A stretch of 64,000 nt of DNA from Kingdonia uniflora (taxonomy: Eukaryota; Streptophyta; Magnoliopsida; Ranunculales; Circaeasteraceae), in the NCBI GenBank assembly GCA_014058105.1, contig JACGCM010002331.1, forward strand, positions 1 through 64,000, written 5' to 3'. The notes under the pieces were generated by a model, which was not told the origin of the DNA, did no database searches, and saw nothing but the letters and a program-made list of their open reading frames with translations. The position numbers and the translations under genes are program-made. Of this stretch, positions 22,431 to 33,921 are shown in pieces (position 1 is the first letter of the stretch; each line of letters opens with the position of its first letter).

Positions 22431-22977
22431 TATAGTAGCCTACTCTCATCCTTCCAGCACCAGTCGAATACTCGAAGGCTACATCGAAGCCTACCTAGAG
22501 ACCCAAAGCCCAGCAAGATAGTAAATAAGTCCACGAAGCCTTCCGACATCAATTGAATGCTCGAGGACATTATAGTCGAAGCCAAAGACAGGTGGACAGT
22601 ACCAAAACTCAACATTAGTAACAGAGAAACTTCGACCATGGTAATACATGGTCGAAGGCAGACACGTCTGACAGTCGGCTTGCTAGACAGAGCAGTGAAA
22701 TGATCTGCCTAATAACTATAGTGTCTGAACAGATCCCGAATACAGAACAGTTGTCCCCAAAGGATATACATGTAATTTGACCTCCAATGGTGACTCTGCT
22801 TTTTCTATCTCCTATAAATAGGAGGGAGGAGGCCCTAGGAAGGGGTTAGAAAATCTCTCCCATCAACCCTTCAAGATTACCTTCAACTACCCTATAACCA
22901 ACCTCTATTCGATCTGTCATCTAAACTCGATATATATATCCAACCATTAAAATCCTCTACGAAACTTGGCTCCTATA
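22431..22977 (+). repeat. 5' LTR of element C
   Basis: 547 bp, starting TATAGTAGCC and ending TCCTATA just before the primer binding site. It aligns with 33922-34581 but lacks about 113 bp between aaaatcct and ctacgaaa. TATA box TATAAATA is at 22813-22820. The terminal TG and CA have decayed to TA. Confidence 0.88.
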
Positions 22978-22979
22978 TT

Positions 22980-22992
22980 TGGCGCCGTCTAT
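22980..22992 (+). promoter_or_regulatory. Primer binding site of element C
   Basis: tggcgccgtctat lies 2 nt after the 5' LTR. The tggcgccg start is common in plant gypsy elements, where it pairs with the 3' end of a host tRNA. I do not assign the tRNA. Confidence 0.7.
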
Positions 22993-24358
22993 GTTACACC
23001 CACCCCCTACCCCTTTCCTTTTTTTTCTTCCTCCCTTCTAGCCTTCCTCAATGGCCCCCACCCTTCGCTCAACCTGTGCCATCGTTGGTAACTCTGCCGA
23101 TGGAGTAGCTGCTCAACTTTCCCTCATTAGCTAACAATTTGTTATGGTCGAGGAGCGCCACAACAATCAGTTGCGCATTGAGCGTGAAGAACGCTGCCAA
23201 GATCTCGAGGCTGAATGACAACACCATTTAGCCGTTTTTGACCGGCAAGACCGTGCTTTGGATGAATTATGCCTTACCGTTTGGGAGCTTCAACAAGGTC
23301 ATAGTTACGATGCTCCTCAGCCTTCTCGATTACCCGCCCCATCGCGCATTTCGGACCGCGCCCTGGTTGGGCCCCATCCTAAACTTGAAGTCCCCCCAGT
23401 CTATCTTGGCGCCGAGGGTGCTCCCACCGCCATACCCGCTGGATCGATCCATCTTGATGTCCCCGTTATGGAGGATTCCTATGATTTTACACTTCATACT
23501 TCTCGCCACCCCATACGGTAACTTGCTCGCCTTGGCAAGCGAAGTGCAAAACATGCCCCATACCCGTGGCCTCACCACCTTCGACCCTAACGATCTCCTA
23601 CTCATCCCGCCTATCTTACACAACAGGAAATTGATAAAAAAATCCATGCCGCCTTTCGCGTCAGGGTGAGCCCCACACCAAACTCCTAGATTCGGTTAAA
23701 TAACCCCATCTGCCACAAACTTCTCGCGGTCGAAGTACCTCCAAATTTCCATACCCCTAAAATCAGTAAATGCCGCAATACCGACCCTTAATCTCATGTT
23801 CTCAAATTTGAAAATGCTTTAAGTCTGTACTCTACAATAGACCACATCTTGTGTCGCATGTTTCCCACCAGTCTCACTAATAGCACTCTCAAATGGTACC
23901 ACAGCCTCCCTAATGGCTATATCCAAAGTTTCTAATAATTTTTAAACCTTTTTATCGCCTAGTTTGCCTTTAACAATGACCGTGAGGTCCGTGTCGATGC
24001 TCTCTTCAACTTCCGCAAATCCCCCAATGAAACACTTGAAGATTTCACCAAGCGGTTTCTTGATGAGTCGTGCAAAGTCAAAAACCTCGACTGTGCGAAC
24101 GCTGTTCTGGCGTACTTTAAAGCTCTACCAGATCAGAGTCGTCTCAAGGAGTACATCATGCTTCATAAACTACAAACCCTCGAGGAGATGTTATTTAAGG
24201 TTAACGGATACATCGACCTCAAATGCCTCTGCGAATCCAATCGCCAAGGGCAATCCTTAACCCCCAATCATTACAAACCTCAACTATCTTCTGCGCCTAT
24301 GGTCGCTCCCGTATCATAGGAAACTGAGAACCGTAAGCGACCTCAATCTAATGTTACT

Positions 24359-24965
24359 TGATAAACCGTATAAAATTGGGTGTTGTAATATAGGTTAGGG
24401 TTGTCGCTCTTCAGGGATGCAAAGTTCAAATCATAATTATATTATCAAATTAAGTAAAAAGAAATTGTAAAAAGAATTTATAATTGATAATTAAGAACTT
24501 ACATTTATTTATTCAAATAAAGATTTCCCAAGATTCTCCAAACATCATATAAATCTCTATGGAAGAATACAAATAGCTACGGTGGTTCCCTGAGACAAAA
24601 TATGACTCCCTGTTCTTTACAACTCTCTTTCTCTTTACCCTAACTAGAGTCCTCATCTCCCTCAACCACTCCTGATTTTGTAGAGATCTTTTAGCATGTC
24701 TTGACTACTAAGTCTTCTAATAACTTTTGACAACTAATCATCTCTAGCAGCTCTTGACAACTGATCATCTCCTGCAGCTCTTGACAACTGGTCATCTCCA
24801 GCAGCTCTTGAGCTTGTAAAATTTGGGCTTTAAGAAGGGCTTGGTCACAAATGTCTTATTACTTGCAATAGTCAAACATACTATAATTAAGCCCAATAAA
24901 ACAATAAATAAGGTTCTAGATTATGTAATTGTAAGGACAAAAATAGGCATTTTTTGTGTCTATCA
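24359..24965. mobile_element. Solo LTR inserted in element C gag
   Basis: 607 bp with TG...CA ends (TGATAAACC...GTCTATCA), flanked by ttact and ttacc (four of five positions match). Element E gag reads aatgttaccca across the same site, so the insert is absent there. No coding sequence. It is unlike the LTRs of A, B, C or D, so it is a fifth family of unknown class. It marks the third level of nesting. Confidence 0.78.
24729..24809. repeat. Three 27-bp tandem repeats in the solo LTR
   Basis: Units start gacaact at 24729, 24756 and 24783 (gacaactgatcatctcctgc and close variants). Each carries ttgac at its junction, the core of the plant W-box; a fourth ttgac is at about 24700. Repeated upstream boxes in plant LTRs can act as stress enhancers, which is only an inference here. 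Confidence 0.8.
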
Positions 24966-25176
24966 TTACCCCTTCTAAAATCTGTATAAAAATGACCCAT
25001 GCCGGCCTTACTGAAACTCCCTGCCCCCATCAGCACCGCTTTCGCGCAAATACAGGCCGACCCTATCTGGCGTACCCTTCCCTATCAAGGTCAAAAAAGA
25101 CGGGCCTTATTGCCAAAATCACAAGTGTAATTGCCACCCTATCAATAAATGCAATACTCTGCAATGATCACTGGAG

Positions 25177-25815
25177 ATGATTCATAAAGTAGGTCGTCTA
25201 CATCGATATGTCGCCGATCTCCCCAGTTACCTCGATGGGTCGTATATCAAGCCCGAACCCGCTCCAACTACCTACCTAGCCATGGTACACATTTTCCAAC
25301 TCCACCTTATCGAAGTCAACAACATTAATAGTGGCTATACAAGAAAAAAGCGTAAGCGCATCGATGAATGCTACAATCTTACCTATCAGGAGAAACTACC
25401 CATCTCTCTACCAAAATCTATCAAACGCCCTCGACCCCAAGGTATATCTGTCATTGATTGCAATACATCTCATGTTCGCTTCCCCCACTCTGACCCTTTA
25501 GTCATTATAATTAAGGTCGAACACCTCGTTCTTCATACCATGCTCATAGATATGGGCATTGTAGTAGACATACATTTCCTCCAGACTGTTCAAGCTATGC
25601 AAAAAATAGACCTCATTACACCAGCCAACACCAAGCTCAAGGGATTTAATAGTGCTATCGAAGTCGCTGTCGGCCGCCTTAACCTCCCTGTCACCACCGA
25701 TCTAGTCATCCTCCAAACTAGCTTTCTCGTTATCGATAAGAAATCTGAATACCTGGGCATTCTAGGGCGCGACTGGCTTCATGCCATGAAAGCCATACCT
25801 TCTACTTACCACTAA
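25177..25815 (+). pseudogene. Element C protease region
   Basis: A 212-codon open frame reads VGRLHRYVADLPSYLDGSY, then EVNNINSGYTRKKRKR and the retropepsin domain with LHTMLIDMGIVVDIHFLQ and LGILGRDWLHAM. Retropepsins need Asp-Ser/Thr-Gly; here it is Asp-Met-Gly, so activity is probably lost. The matching region of element E has DSG and element B has DTG. Confidence 0.8.
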
Positions 25816-26079
25816 ATATTTCGTTTCACTACCCCTTATGGCATGCGAAACAGAAAGGCTCTTTGCGCCTTGCCAGCTCATGCGAGCACCCTAAGATCGA
25901 TCTTACCAGAAAACTTGTTAAACCATAGCAATCACTGCTTCATGTTCTCCCCACACCATCAAGCCCTTCTACCATACCTTTCAAACCCACAGTTTATGCC
26001 AAACTCGATGGCCCTGGTCGAGGCACATTCATTGGTAGTTTTTTTGATGAGGCTGAACGCCTCGAGCTCACCACGTTGC

Positions 26080-27540
26080 TTCGAGCAAATAATGATGTCT
26101 TCGCCTGGACATTCTATGTGATGCCCGACGCCGATCCCACACTGGCCTACCATCGACTTGATCTTATCCCAAAGTCTATAGTTGTGAAGCAGAAGAAGCG
26201 TACTTTGGCCCCAAGGATTCGAGAAGTTGTGAACCTTGAGGTCAAAAAACTCCTGGCCGCAGGTTTTATCTAAAAAGTCCAGTATGCCGATAGGATCTCA
26301 AATATTGTAGCAGTCCCCAAGAAGAATGGCAAGATCTGTATCTACGCTGACTTCACAAACCTTAATAAACATACACCGAAGGACAGTTTCCCTCTCTCGA
26401 TCATTTCTGTGCTTTTGGATGCTAGGGCTGGCCATGAATGATTATCTATGATGGATGCAGCTTCCGGTTACAACCAGGTACCCCTCCTCCCTGATGACCA
26501 ACTTAAAACTTCGCTTATTACAGAACAAGGTCTTTACTGCTTTAACATCATGCCCTTCGGCCTTAAAAATATGGGTGCTACTTACCAACTTCTTGTTACC
26601 ACTATGTTCAAACCTTTACATGGAAAATCGGTCGAAGTTTACATCGGCGACATGTTATGCAAAAGCTTCCAAAAACATACCCACATACAGGACCTAACGG
26701 AATTATTCTTAATACTTCATTCTTATAACATGAAATTGAACCCCGACATATACCAATTTGGTATTTCATCGGGAAAATTCTTGGGTCACCTCATAGCAAA
26801 CGATGTATCGAGATCGACTCTACTCATATTCGCGCCCTCATCGATATGCCTTCCCCTCGAACTAGGATGGATGTCCGGAAGGTCACCAGCAAGATAGCCG
26901 TCCTGAACCGTTTTATCTCAAAATTTATTGACCGTTGTGCTTGGTTTTTCTCCCTCTTACATGACCAAGGCGTTCATAAGGCCAAAAAGAATAACCCTGA
27001 AATCAATTGGACACCCGATTGTGAATATGCCTTCTTCAAAATCAAAACTTACCTTGGTCGACCACCTATTATCTGCACCCCCGTCGAAGGTGAAATATTT
27101 TTCTTATACCTTACAGTCGCCGATACTTCTATTAGCTCAGTCTTTATTTGATTCGAATCCAGTATCGAAAAACCCGTATACTTTATCAGCAAAACACTGA
27201 CACCTACTGAAACTCGATATTCCAAGCTTGAGCAATTTCTCCTTATACTTATCTACACTGCTTGAAAGCTCAAACTATACTTTCAAGCTCACCCCATACG
27301 TGTTATCACCAGATACCCACTTCGAGAGATCCTCATCAAGAAAGATAAATCCAAATGGGTATAACAATGACCTATTTATCTTGGTGAACACGACATCACT
27401 TTTGAAAAACAGATATCTCAAAATGGCCAAGTAGTCGCTGATTTCCTTGCCGACTTCCCGGTCAAAGACATCAACTGGGAGGAACACGAAGACGATCTAC
27501 GTGATGACCAGCCAGAACAGAGTGACCCTTGGAACCATAA
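26080..27540 (+). pseudogene. Element C pol: reverse transcriptase and RNase H
   Basis: After a linker (NNDVFAWTFYVMPD at 26088) the RT shows VPKKNGKI, FPLSII, MMDAASGYNQVPLL, FGLKNMGATYQ and YIGDMLCKS at about 26640. The usual YIDD is YIGD, changing a catalytic Asp to Gly. A frameshift near 26800 precedes RNase H (RTRMDVRKVTSKIAVLNRF, INWTPDCEYAF, ADTSISSVFI) and a TGA at about 27149. The end reads VADFLADFPV and EEHEDD. Confidence 0.87.
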
Positions 27541-29310
27541 CATGGGTAGGCATATCTTTATTGATGGATCTGCTGATCCTGACAATTCGAGGATAGGTAT
27601 TGTTCTGGTTACCCCTTCCAATGACCGAATTGAAAAGGTGGCCACGCTAAATTTTGAATATTCAAATAATGAGGCCGAATATAAATATTTGATACATGGC
27701 CTCGATCTCTCTCTTGAACTCGTGTTCCCTAACATGCAGTATTTACCGATTCCCAGCTTGCTCAAAGACAGTATATCGATAAAAAATCAGGCAAACGATC
27801 GTATGGCTGAGTATGCTGCACTTGTCCGCCAGCGCATGAATCGTTTCCCTAAAAAGTTTTCCATTACACACTACCCTCGAGGCAAAAATAAACATGTCGG
27901 TTCCCTTGCCTACATAACATCCATATTAGGCCAGTCCAAATCTCAAACATTCCATATCGAAGTACTCAAACGCCCAAGTATCGATAAATGGAAGTCAATA
28001 CCATCTATAGTAGGGGCGAGAGTCTCGATCATGATGATTGGCAAACACCTTTCCTTGCTTATTTCAATAGTTTTACCCTCCCAGAAGATCCTAAAGCCAA
28101 ACATTCGTTATTGAAAAATTACCGCATATACACCATTCTCACAGGTGGACTGCACCGTAAATCCCCAAACGGCGTACACCTCCGCTGCATCTACCAAACC
28201 GAAGCTACTACCATACTTATCGATCTCCATGAAGGTAACTACAGTGCTCATACTGCTGGCCGATCTATGGGTCTTTGAGCCATAACACATGGGTTATTCT
28301 GGCCCAATATGAAGGAACAAGCTAAAAAGTATGCAAAACACTGTGACAAATATCAATGTCACGCCCATGAAATCCAAAGCCCATCACAAGACCTCCAATC
28401 CAGCCAAGTTGCTTGGTCGTTCAAGCGGTGGGCCATTAATCCAGTGAGCCCTTTCCTCAAAGTATCGTGTAGACGAGAACATATTTTAGTAACCATAGAT
28501 TACTTTACTAAATGGGTCAAAGCCATGCCTCTATGTCGAACCAAGGAAGAAAAAGTCATCAAGTTATTATGGGAAAATATCTTCACACATTTTGGCTACC
28601 CTCACATGATTCGATGCGATAACGGTCCACAGTTTATAGTGAACAAAGTCTGTAATTTCCTCAAGAAGTACAACATCATTCTCTCCCCTTCAAAACCTTA
28701 TTACCCGCAGGGGAATGGTCAGGTCGAAGCAATCAATAAAACTATAGTCAACGGTCTTAAGAAATTTGTCGATGAGAAGAAAGGCCGATGGGTTCATGAA
28801 TTACAACATGTACTCTGGGCCAATCGTACCATACCAAGAAAGGCGACCAGCTACACTCCTTTTCTCCTAGCTTACAATATCGAAGTTGTGCGGCCTACTC
28901 AGTTCGAAGTGCCAACGCGCGACCCTAACCTCCCCGATGAAGATAACGAGTTTGAACTTGGATGTAATATGTTATGGTTCAATGAAACTAGAGACTGAGC
29001 CACTGCTAACCTCGGCCGCTATCACCTCTATTTTTTTTTAGAAGTCATACAACAAAATGGTTTGATCACACAACTTTGATATTGGAGGCCTCATACTTTG
29101 GCGAGTCGCACCCTCTTCAAAACCCCGCAATGCTGGCAAGTTAGCCAAATCTTGGGAAGGACCATATATCGTATACGAAAAAACTGACACAGAATCCTAT
29201 TATCTAATGATAGAAACTGAGGAGCCTCTACCCAACCCTTGAAACACAAGGCAATTAGTATCATACAACATGCCTCGGCCACCACCTTGTTTAACTGATA
29301 TAAATACAAC
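27540..29310 (+). pseudogene. Element C pol: second RNase H and integrase
   Basis: The archaeal-type RNase H starts at 27542 (HIFIDGSADPDNSRIGIVLV, NNEAEYKYLIHGLDL). The integrase zinc domain reads LHEGNYSAHTAGRS and KHCDKYQCH (one Cys replaced by Tyr) at about 28225-28360. The core is open from 28309 to 28998: FKRWAINPVSPF (Asp to Asn at the first catalytic position), YFTKWVKAMPL, IRCDNGPQF and PQGNGQVEAINKTI (Asp and Glu kept). The C-terminus (AHKMV-like, NAGKLAKSWEGPY) runs on to about 29310 with stops. Confidence 0.86.
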
Positions 29311-29369
29311 ATAATCAACAAACATGTTTTTCTCCTCTGAGATTCATGTCCTGTCTCCAAGAAAATTTC

Positions 29370-29760
29370 TTGAGTTGGTCAAACCTAAGTATCATGTCAA
29401 CCCTTCGACCCGACTGATACTTGGGGGCGACCTCAAAATTTTTCAAGGTTCCAATTCGAGCAAACCCAAGTGGTATGAATGGTCGATAGACCGGACACTC
29501 GGGGATGTATTGGGGCCGACCACATATTGCTTCGATAGGCTCAAACTCGTAGATAGACCTGGGGGCGACCTTCGAAGTCTAGTAAACTGAGCTGGTCAAA
29601 CCAAAGTATCATGTTAACCCTTCGACTTGATTGATACTTAGGGGGGACCTCGAAGTTCTTCGAGTTTCCAGTTCGAGCAATCCCGCATGGCATGAATGGT
29701 CGACCGACCAGACACTCGTGGTATGAATGGTCGACGTCCGAAACATTTAATACTGTACTT
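29370..29760. repeat. About 216-bp tandem repeat in element C (about 1.8 copies)
   Basis: ggtcaaacctaagtatcatg at 29377 recurs as ggtcaaaccaaagtatcatg at 29593. The units share cgactgatacttgggggcga-like, cgaatgg/gaatggtcgatagacc and gggcgacc cores with the 195-bp repeat of element A. The position, between pol and the antisense gene, is the same. Confidence 0.8.
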
Positions 29761-29973
29761 CTCACACAAAGATACAAGCATACAGACATACTAGCAATTC
29801 AAGTCATAGACGTGCAAACAATTCATTCCAATACATACCTACATGATAAGTTCAACTACAATATTCATTCTACCTATCAAATACTCATTGTTCAAAATTG
29901 TACCTATCCAACAAACTGAGGTAGAAACAAGAAAAGAGAATTTATTACAGATGACCTTCCATAAATGCCCCAC

Positions 29974-32600
29974 TCACACAGGATGGGCCACACTTGCACC
30001 TTCTCCATGATCTTCAACAACAACATCTCCACTGACTTCGATAGCAGGGTTCATTCTTGAAGCATTAGTTGCACCTTCGATTGTAGAACCCCCTTTAACA
30101 TTTCCAGTACCATCCCCTTCGATCGCGGGATCAACTATAACATCTCCAACACCTCCCCCTATAGGGTCCACTCTAATCACCTCTGCTTGAGCAATATCTT
30201 TGACAACAGGCTCTTTGGTCAAAGGAAAGCGCTCGAAGGTCTCTGGATTATACCCCAACCATCTATAAAGTACTTTAAGGCTGTGGTCATATCACACTCC
30301 TCATCATATTACGCCTGGAAATGTATTTTGCTATCCTTCAGCTGCTCCTCTTTCTCAACCAGCTTCACCTCCAACATTGCTCGCGTTTGATTACTGTTGG
30401 CAATCACTTTTTTGACTTCCCTCGTAGCATCAGCTCTAATCTACAACTTCTCTCGTCCTAACACACCGTCTTGGGTCTCTAACGACATAATGGTCCCCTG
30501 TGCGAGCTTCAGACTGTCCCTCACCTGCTCTAGCTTTTCACCCGATACCTTTTGGGGCTTATTATAAGCTTGGGCCCAAGCATTCACCTACACGAATATT
30601 CGACTACTCAACAGTTCTCAAAGCATAATTATAACTTTGTAATTTCAGAAATACTTACCTGATGCAGAGTCTTGTTCATTTACTTCCCCGCTTCATCTGG
30701 GCTCATGCCGCAGAAGGTAGCTATTGACGTGGCCATTACCCGAGTGATTTCCTCCAGTTTGACCTTACGTTGCCTTGCGTCGGCCGGTTCATCCTCTTCA
30801 TCGGCCATCTGCTCACGAGGCCTCCTACGCAAAGTTATCTTCGTTTGCTGTGCAGTCGAATTTTCATCAGTAACCTTACCTTTATCCTTGCTAGTCTGCC
30901 GCGGTACCTCGGGAATAGTCTCAGGCATGCTCGACCGTACCGTCCCAGGCCCTCCTCGCGGCTCCCTCGGCACATAGCTTAACTTTCGACTCAACCTGTC
31001 ATAATCCATCTCCCCTATCCTCATCAAAGAACTTCCTTCTTTCCTTTTCTTTGATTACCCAACAGCTATAGGAGCGCCCCTCAGTAAAGTGTCCATCTTC
31101 TTTCGCCTCTTTCTGACAACGCCCAATTTCTCAAACACCCAATTTACCCACTCCTCGTCCTGGTCGATCAACTCATCCATATACCTCCTCAGATTCTTTA
31201 ATATATTATTGTTGGGATCAGTAAAACAATGAAGACAAGTTCAACAATCTATTCGAACCACACAATAAATAAGCCTTTGACTATTAACTCACTTTGATTA
31301 TTTAGCCTATGCTTCAACTTATATACCTCTTCCCCCTCTGTATTCTCATAATTACCCCTCACCACCACCAAATCCTTATCCTACCCACGCCTAGTCGAAC
31401 ACAGGTCAAGTAACCATGGTTTGTCCGCATGGCATTGGATGTGATACGTATCTGCCCTCTTATTTTCTTTCTACGTGTAGAATGATACGATGTCGAACCA
31501 CTTGATCAAACCCTTCCTCTCAAGTTTCAACTTCACATTCATCCCCTCGATAAGTCTTATCATCTCTTAAAAATTGCCATTCATCTGGCATGGGGCAACA
31601 TCCCAGAAATTTAATACCTGCTTTACTAGCTTTTGATGAGGCAGTTGCATTCCTAATCTAATCTGGCCTCTGAACGCCATAATCACCACCTGTGGGGTAT
31701 CCTTAAACAAAAATTCAGCCCCTACTGGCACCAGTATAACTCCCACCTTCGACAACCCGTGTTTCGCCATGAATTGATCCAGACTCACCTTTTTCCGAGC
31801 TGAGACTGGCCCCACCATCATCCTAGAATCATCCGAGTCACCCCTATTATTACTCTACTCCTCTTCCCCTTCCTCCCTCCCATCACCCGAAGGTTTGACA
31901 TTACCTTTGTTCCCCTTTCCCTCCCCCTCCTCATTTTTCTCTTCGTTACTCTTTCAGACTATTTGAGCCCCACGAAGGCTCCAAGTCGAAGCTCCAACCT
32001 CTGGCACTACCATAGCCAATGAGGCATCCATTACAATTTCTAACACTTCTACATCACTGCTCTCACCCCCTCGACCTAGACCAAATATATTTGGTTCATT
32101 TACTTCGTCCTCCTCATCTACTAGCCTCATCCTCAAAGCTTAGCGGGTACGTATTATACCCTACAGAAGAAGAGTAGTGAAATTAGCTCAATATATTAAT
32201 GTATCAAGTTTTGATATCATATTATTTTCTACCCTCTCCAAATTGCCCAACCCACAGTCGAATGTTCGACTGCAACCCCAACCACCCTCACTCCTCCCAA
32301 TTAACCACTTGGCTAAACCTCCAGCCACATGGGTTACCCTCTTCCTCAATCACATAGTTACAGCCAAAAAGCAAAACCGTATAGACAACGAGCAAATGAG
32401 GAAGAAATAGAAAAATTAAAAGGTTTATCTTAACTAAGTTATCAGAAGCATACCTGTTCGAGTAGATTTGATTCCTCAGCAACAACGAGGTGTTCTTTTA
32501 TCCTTTCCAGCAAGCTCAACCGCAATAATGGCATATGTCTTTCCCCCCTTCTTCCTTTTTTCTCTCTTTGATTATTGTTTGGAAATAGTAACTCTTCCTC
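29974..32600 (-). pseudogene. Element C large antisense gene (aORF1), four exons
   Basis: Inferred exons are 32454 to about 32600 (leader), 31293-32160, 30659-31216 and 29974-30597, with introns of 293, 76 and 61 nt. Positions match element A. Donors are intact (gtatgc, gtgagt, gtaagt), but the acceptor of intron 2 reads ...ttactg where A has ...ttacag. The start is at about 32136 (MRMRLVDEEDEVNEPN). The PF04195-like part reads VSLDQFMAKHGLSKVGVILV, FRGQIRLGMQLPHQKLVKQV and VAPCQMNGNF. Exon 3 has YMDELIDQDEEW; exon 4 has a coiled coil and PETFERFPLTKEPVVKD. Stops and a frameshift near 30260 make it a pseudogene. Confidence 0.75.
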
Positions 32601-32607
32601 TCACCTC

Positions 32608-32615
32608 TTTAAATA
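32608..32615 (-). promoter_or_regulatory. TATA-like box for element C aORF1
   Basis: The minus strand reads TATTTAAA at the place where element A has TATAAATA, in otherwise alignable flanking sequence. Confidence 0.4.
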
Positions 32616-33349
32616 CCACCTAAGGAAAAAAAACTGCCTTAATCTCCCCACTCACTATCATTACCACTACTCCACTCCTCCCTTATTTTCGGCCACGATG
32701 TGTTTTACCAATATTACCCTCACCTGCTTCCACATACGTATAACAAACTTATGCCAGAAAAATACTCTTTAAGCTCTCTCGAAGTTTCTGATACACTACC
32801 CGAAGTTGCCAACTTTAACCCACGTGTCACCTCCACCTTTTTCCCAGACCCCGAGGAAACATCATGGTGCCCTGCAGCTGCGTACTTCCCTAGGAACGGT
32901 ATCGCCTCTGACATGTCTGCTATTATGGATGTCAGATTTTACAGTCGAAGCTCCCATGCCTTCGACCACAGACATTGTCGGGCCCACCCATGCTTTCCTG
33001 TGTTAACCATCATCTACATTCTACCTCATTCCATCGTGCATATACATATTCTTGAACCTTCGGTTAATATATTTTGGTACGTGACATAACCAAAGTTTCT
33101 TACCATTTTTACTCGTGTTCATTACTTTAAGTTCAAAGTTCCATAGTTAATGCCGTGCTTACATTATCATCGTCTACAAAACCTAACATGGCTCTACTAT
33201 CATATTTCGACAAACATGTTTTTTTATTCAGAAACTAAACAGCCATCGAGCCTACAAAAAAGAGAGAAAGAAAGAGAAACACCAAACACAAAATAACTAC
33301 CGCAATAACCAAGATCCTCTTCATTCCTACTACCACATCAAAGACTCCC

Positions 33350-33673
33350 TTATTTACATACGGGGTAGTTTTTACAAAGCCCTGCCTCGTCCTCAGCTGC
33401 GTCCTTAGCATCCGCCTGGTCTTCTGCCAGGCTTTTCAGCAGGTATTACCGGTTACTAACGTTTGAACCTAGCCACTGCATCGCCCTCCACCAGTGTTCG
33501 TACGGGTACCTAGAGATAGCCTCCCCCGGCTCCAGCTCCACCAAGTCAGGCAACACCATGTCTAATCCCTAGTCTTTGAAGAATTTCTCCTTCAGGACCT
33601 TCATGTTCTCTTCGATACGACGCTCCATCGCCTCGATTCTCTTCTGGTACCGTGTGTTTGGTGCAGTTTTCAT
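33350..33673 (-). pseudogene. Element C small antisense ORF (aORF2)
   Basis: The minus-strand ATG at 33673 opens MKTAPNTRYQKRIEAMERRI; the frame runs 108 codons to TAA at 33350 with two internal stops. Motifs shared with both element A copies are PNTRYQ, LKEKFF, GLDMVLPDLVELEP, YPYEHWWRAMQW, LLKSLAED and KNYPVCK at the end. A clear TATA box lies about 60 nt upstream. It is a charged, probably helical protein with no family I know. Confidence 0.7.
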
Positions 33674-33732
33674 AGTTTGGTTTACTTAAAGAAGAAGATG
33701 AAGAATATGGAAAATTTCCCCCTAACAACCCA

Positions 33733-33740
33733 TATTTATA
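33733..33740 (-). promoter_or_regulatory. TATA box for element C aORF2
   Basis: The minus strand reads TATAAATATG, 60-67 nt upstream of the ATG at 33673. Comparable boxes precede both aORF2 copies of element A. Confidence 0.5.
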
Positions 33741-33908
33741 CCATGATTAAGGGCATTTATTACCCCCTTAATCACCACTTACATTAATTACTCTCCTTAA
33801 TTACTATCCTCGAAACTGCTCACATTCAATCCGTCAACTCTTTAACTTCCCATGCCTAACCAATTTTCTCAGCACGCGCCATCTACATCAATTTTCGTAG
33901 CCCCTACT

Positions 33909-33921
33909 GAGAGGGGGCGAA
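33909..33921 (+). promoter_or_regulatory. Polypurine tract of element C
   Basis: gagagggggcgaa directly before the 3' LTR start tatagtagcc. Confidence 0.75.

Larger units (their letters stand above)
23051..25176 (+). pseudogene. Element C gag, interrupted by a solo LTR
   Basis: The ATG at 23051 opens MAPTLRSTCAIV. Coiled-coil type sequence (EERHNNQLRIEREERCQ) and a Pro-rich region follow, with frame changes at about 23215 and 23520. The capsid-type core includes LYSTIDHILCRMFPTSL, WYHSLPNGYIQSF, FNFRKSPNETLEDFTKRF and LKEYIMLHKLQTLEEM at about 23820-24200. The solo LTR at 24359-24965 splits the next part. After it come pieces resembling the nucleocapsid region (PYCQNHKCNCHP-like, in shifted frames). 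Gag would form the particle that holds the element RNA. Confidence 0.75.

Noticed and set aside
23258..23669. Overlapping open frames of 87, 143 and 105 codons on both strands
   Set aside because: Only pieces of the Pro-rich part of element C gag make sense; the minus-strand frame and the other plus frame are shadows of it.
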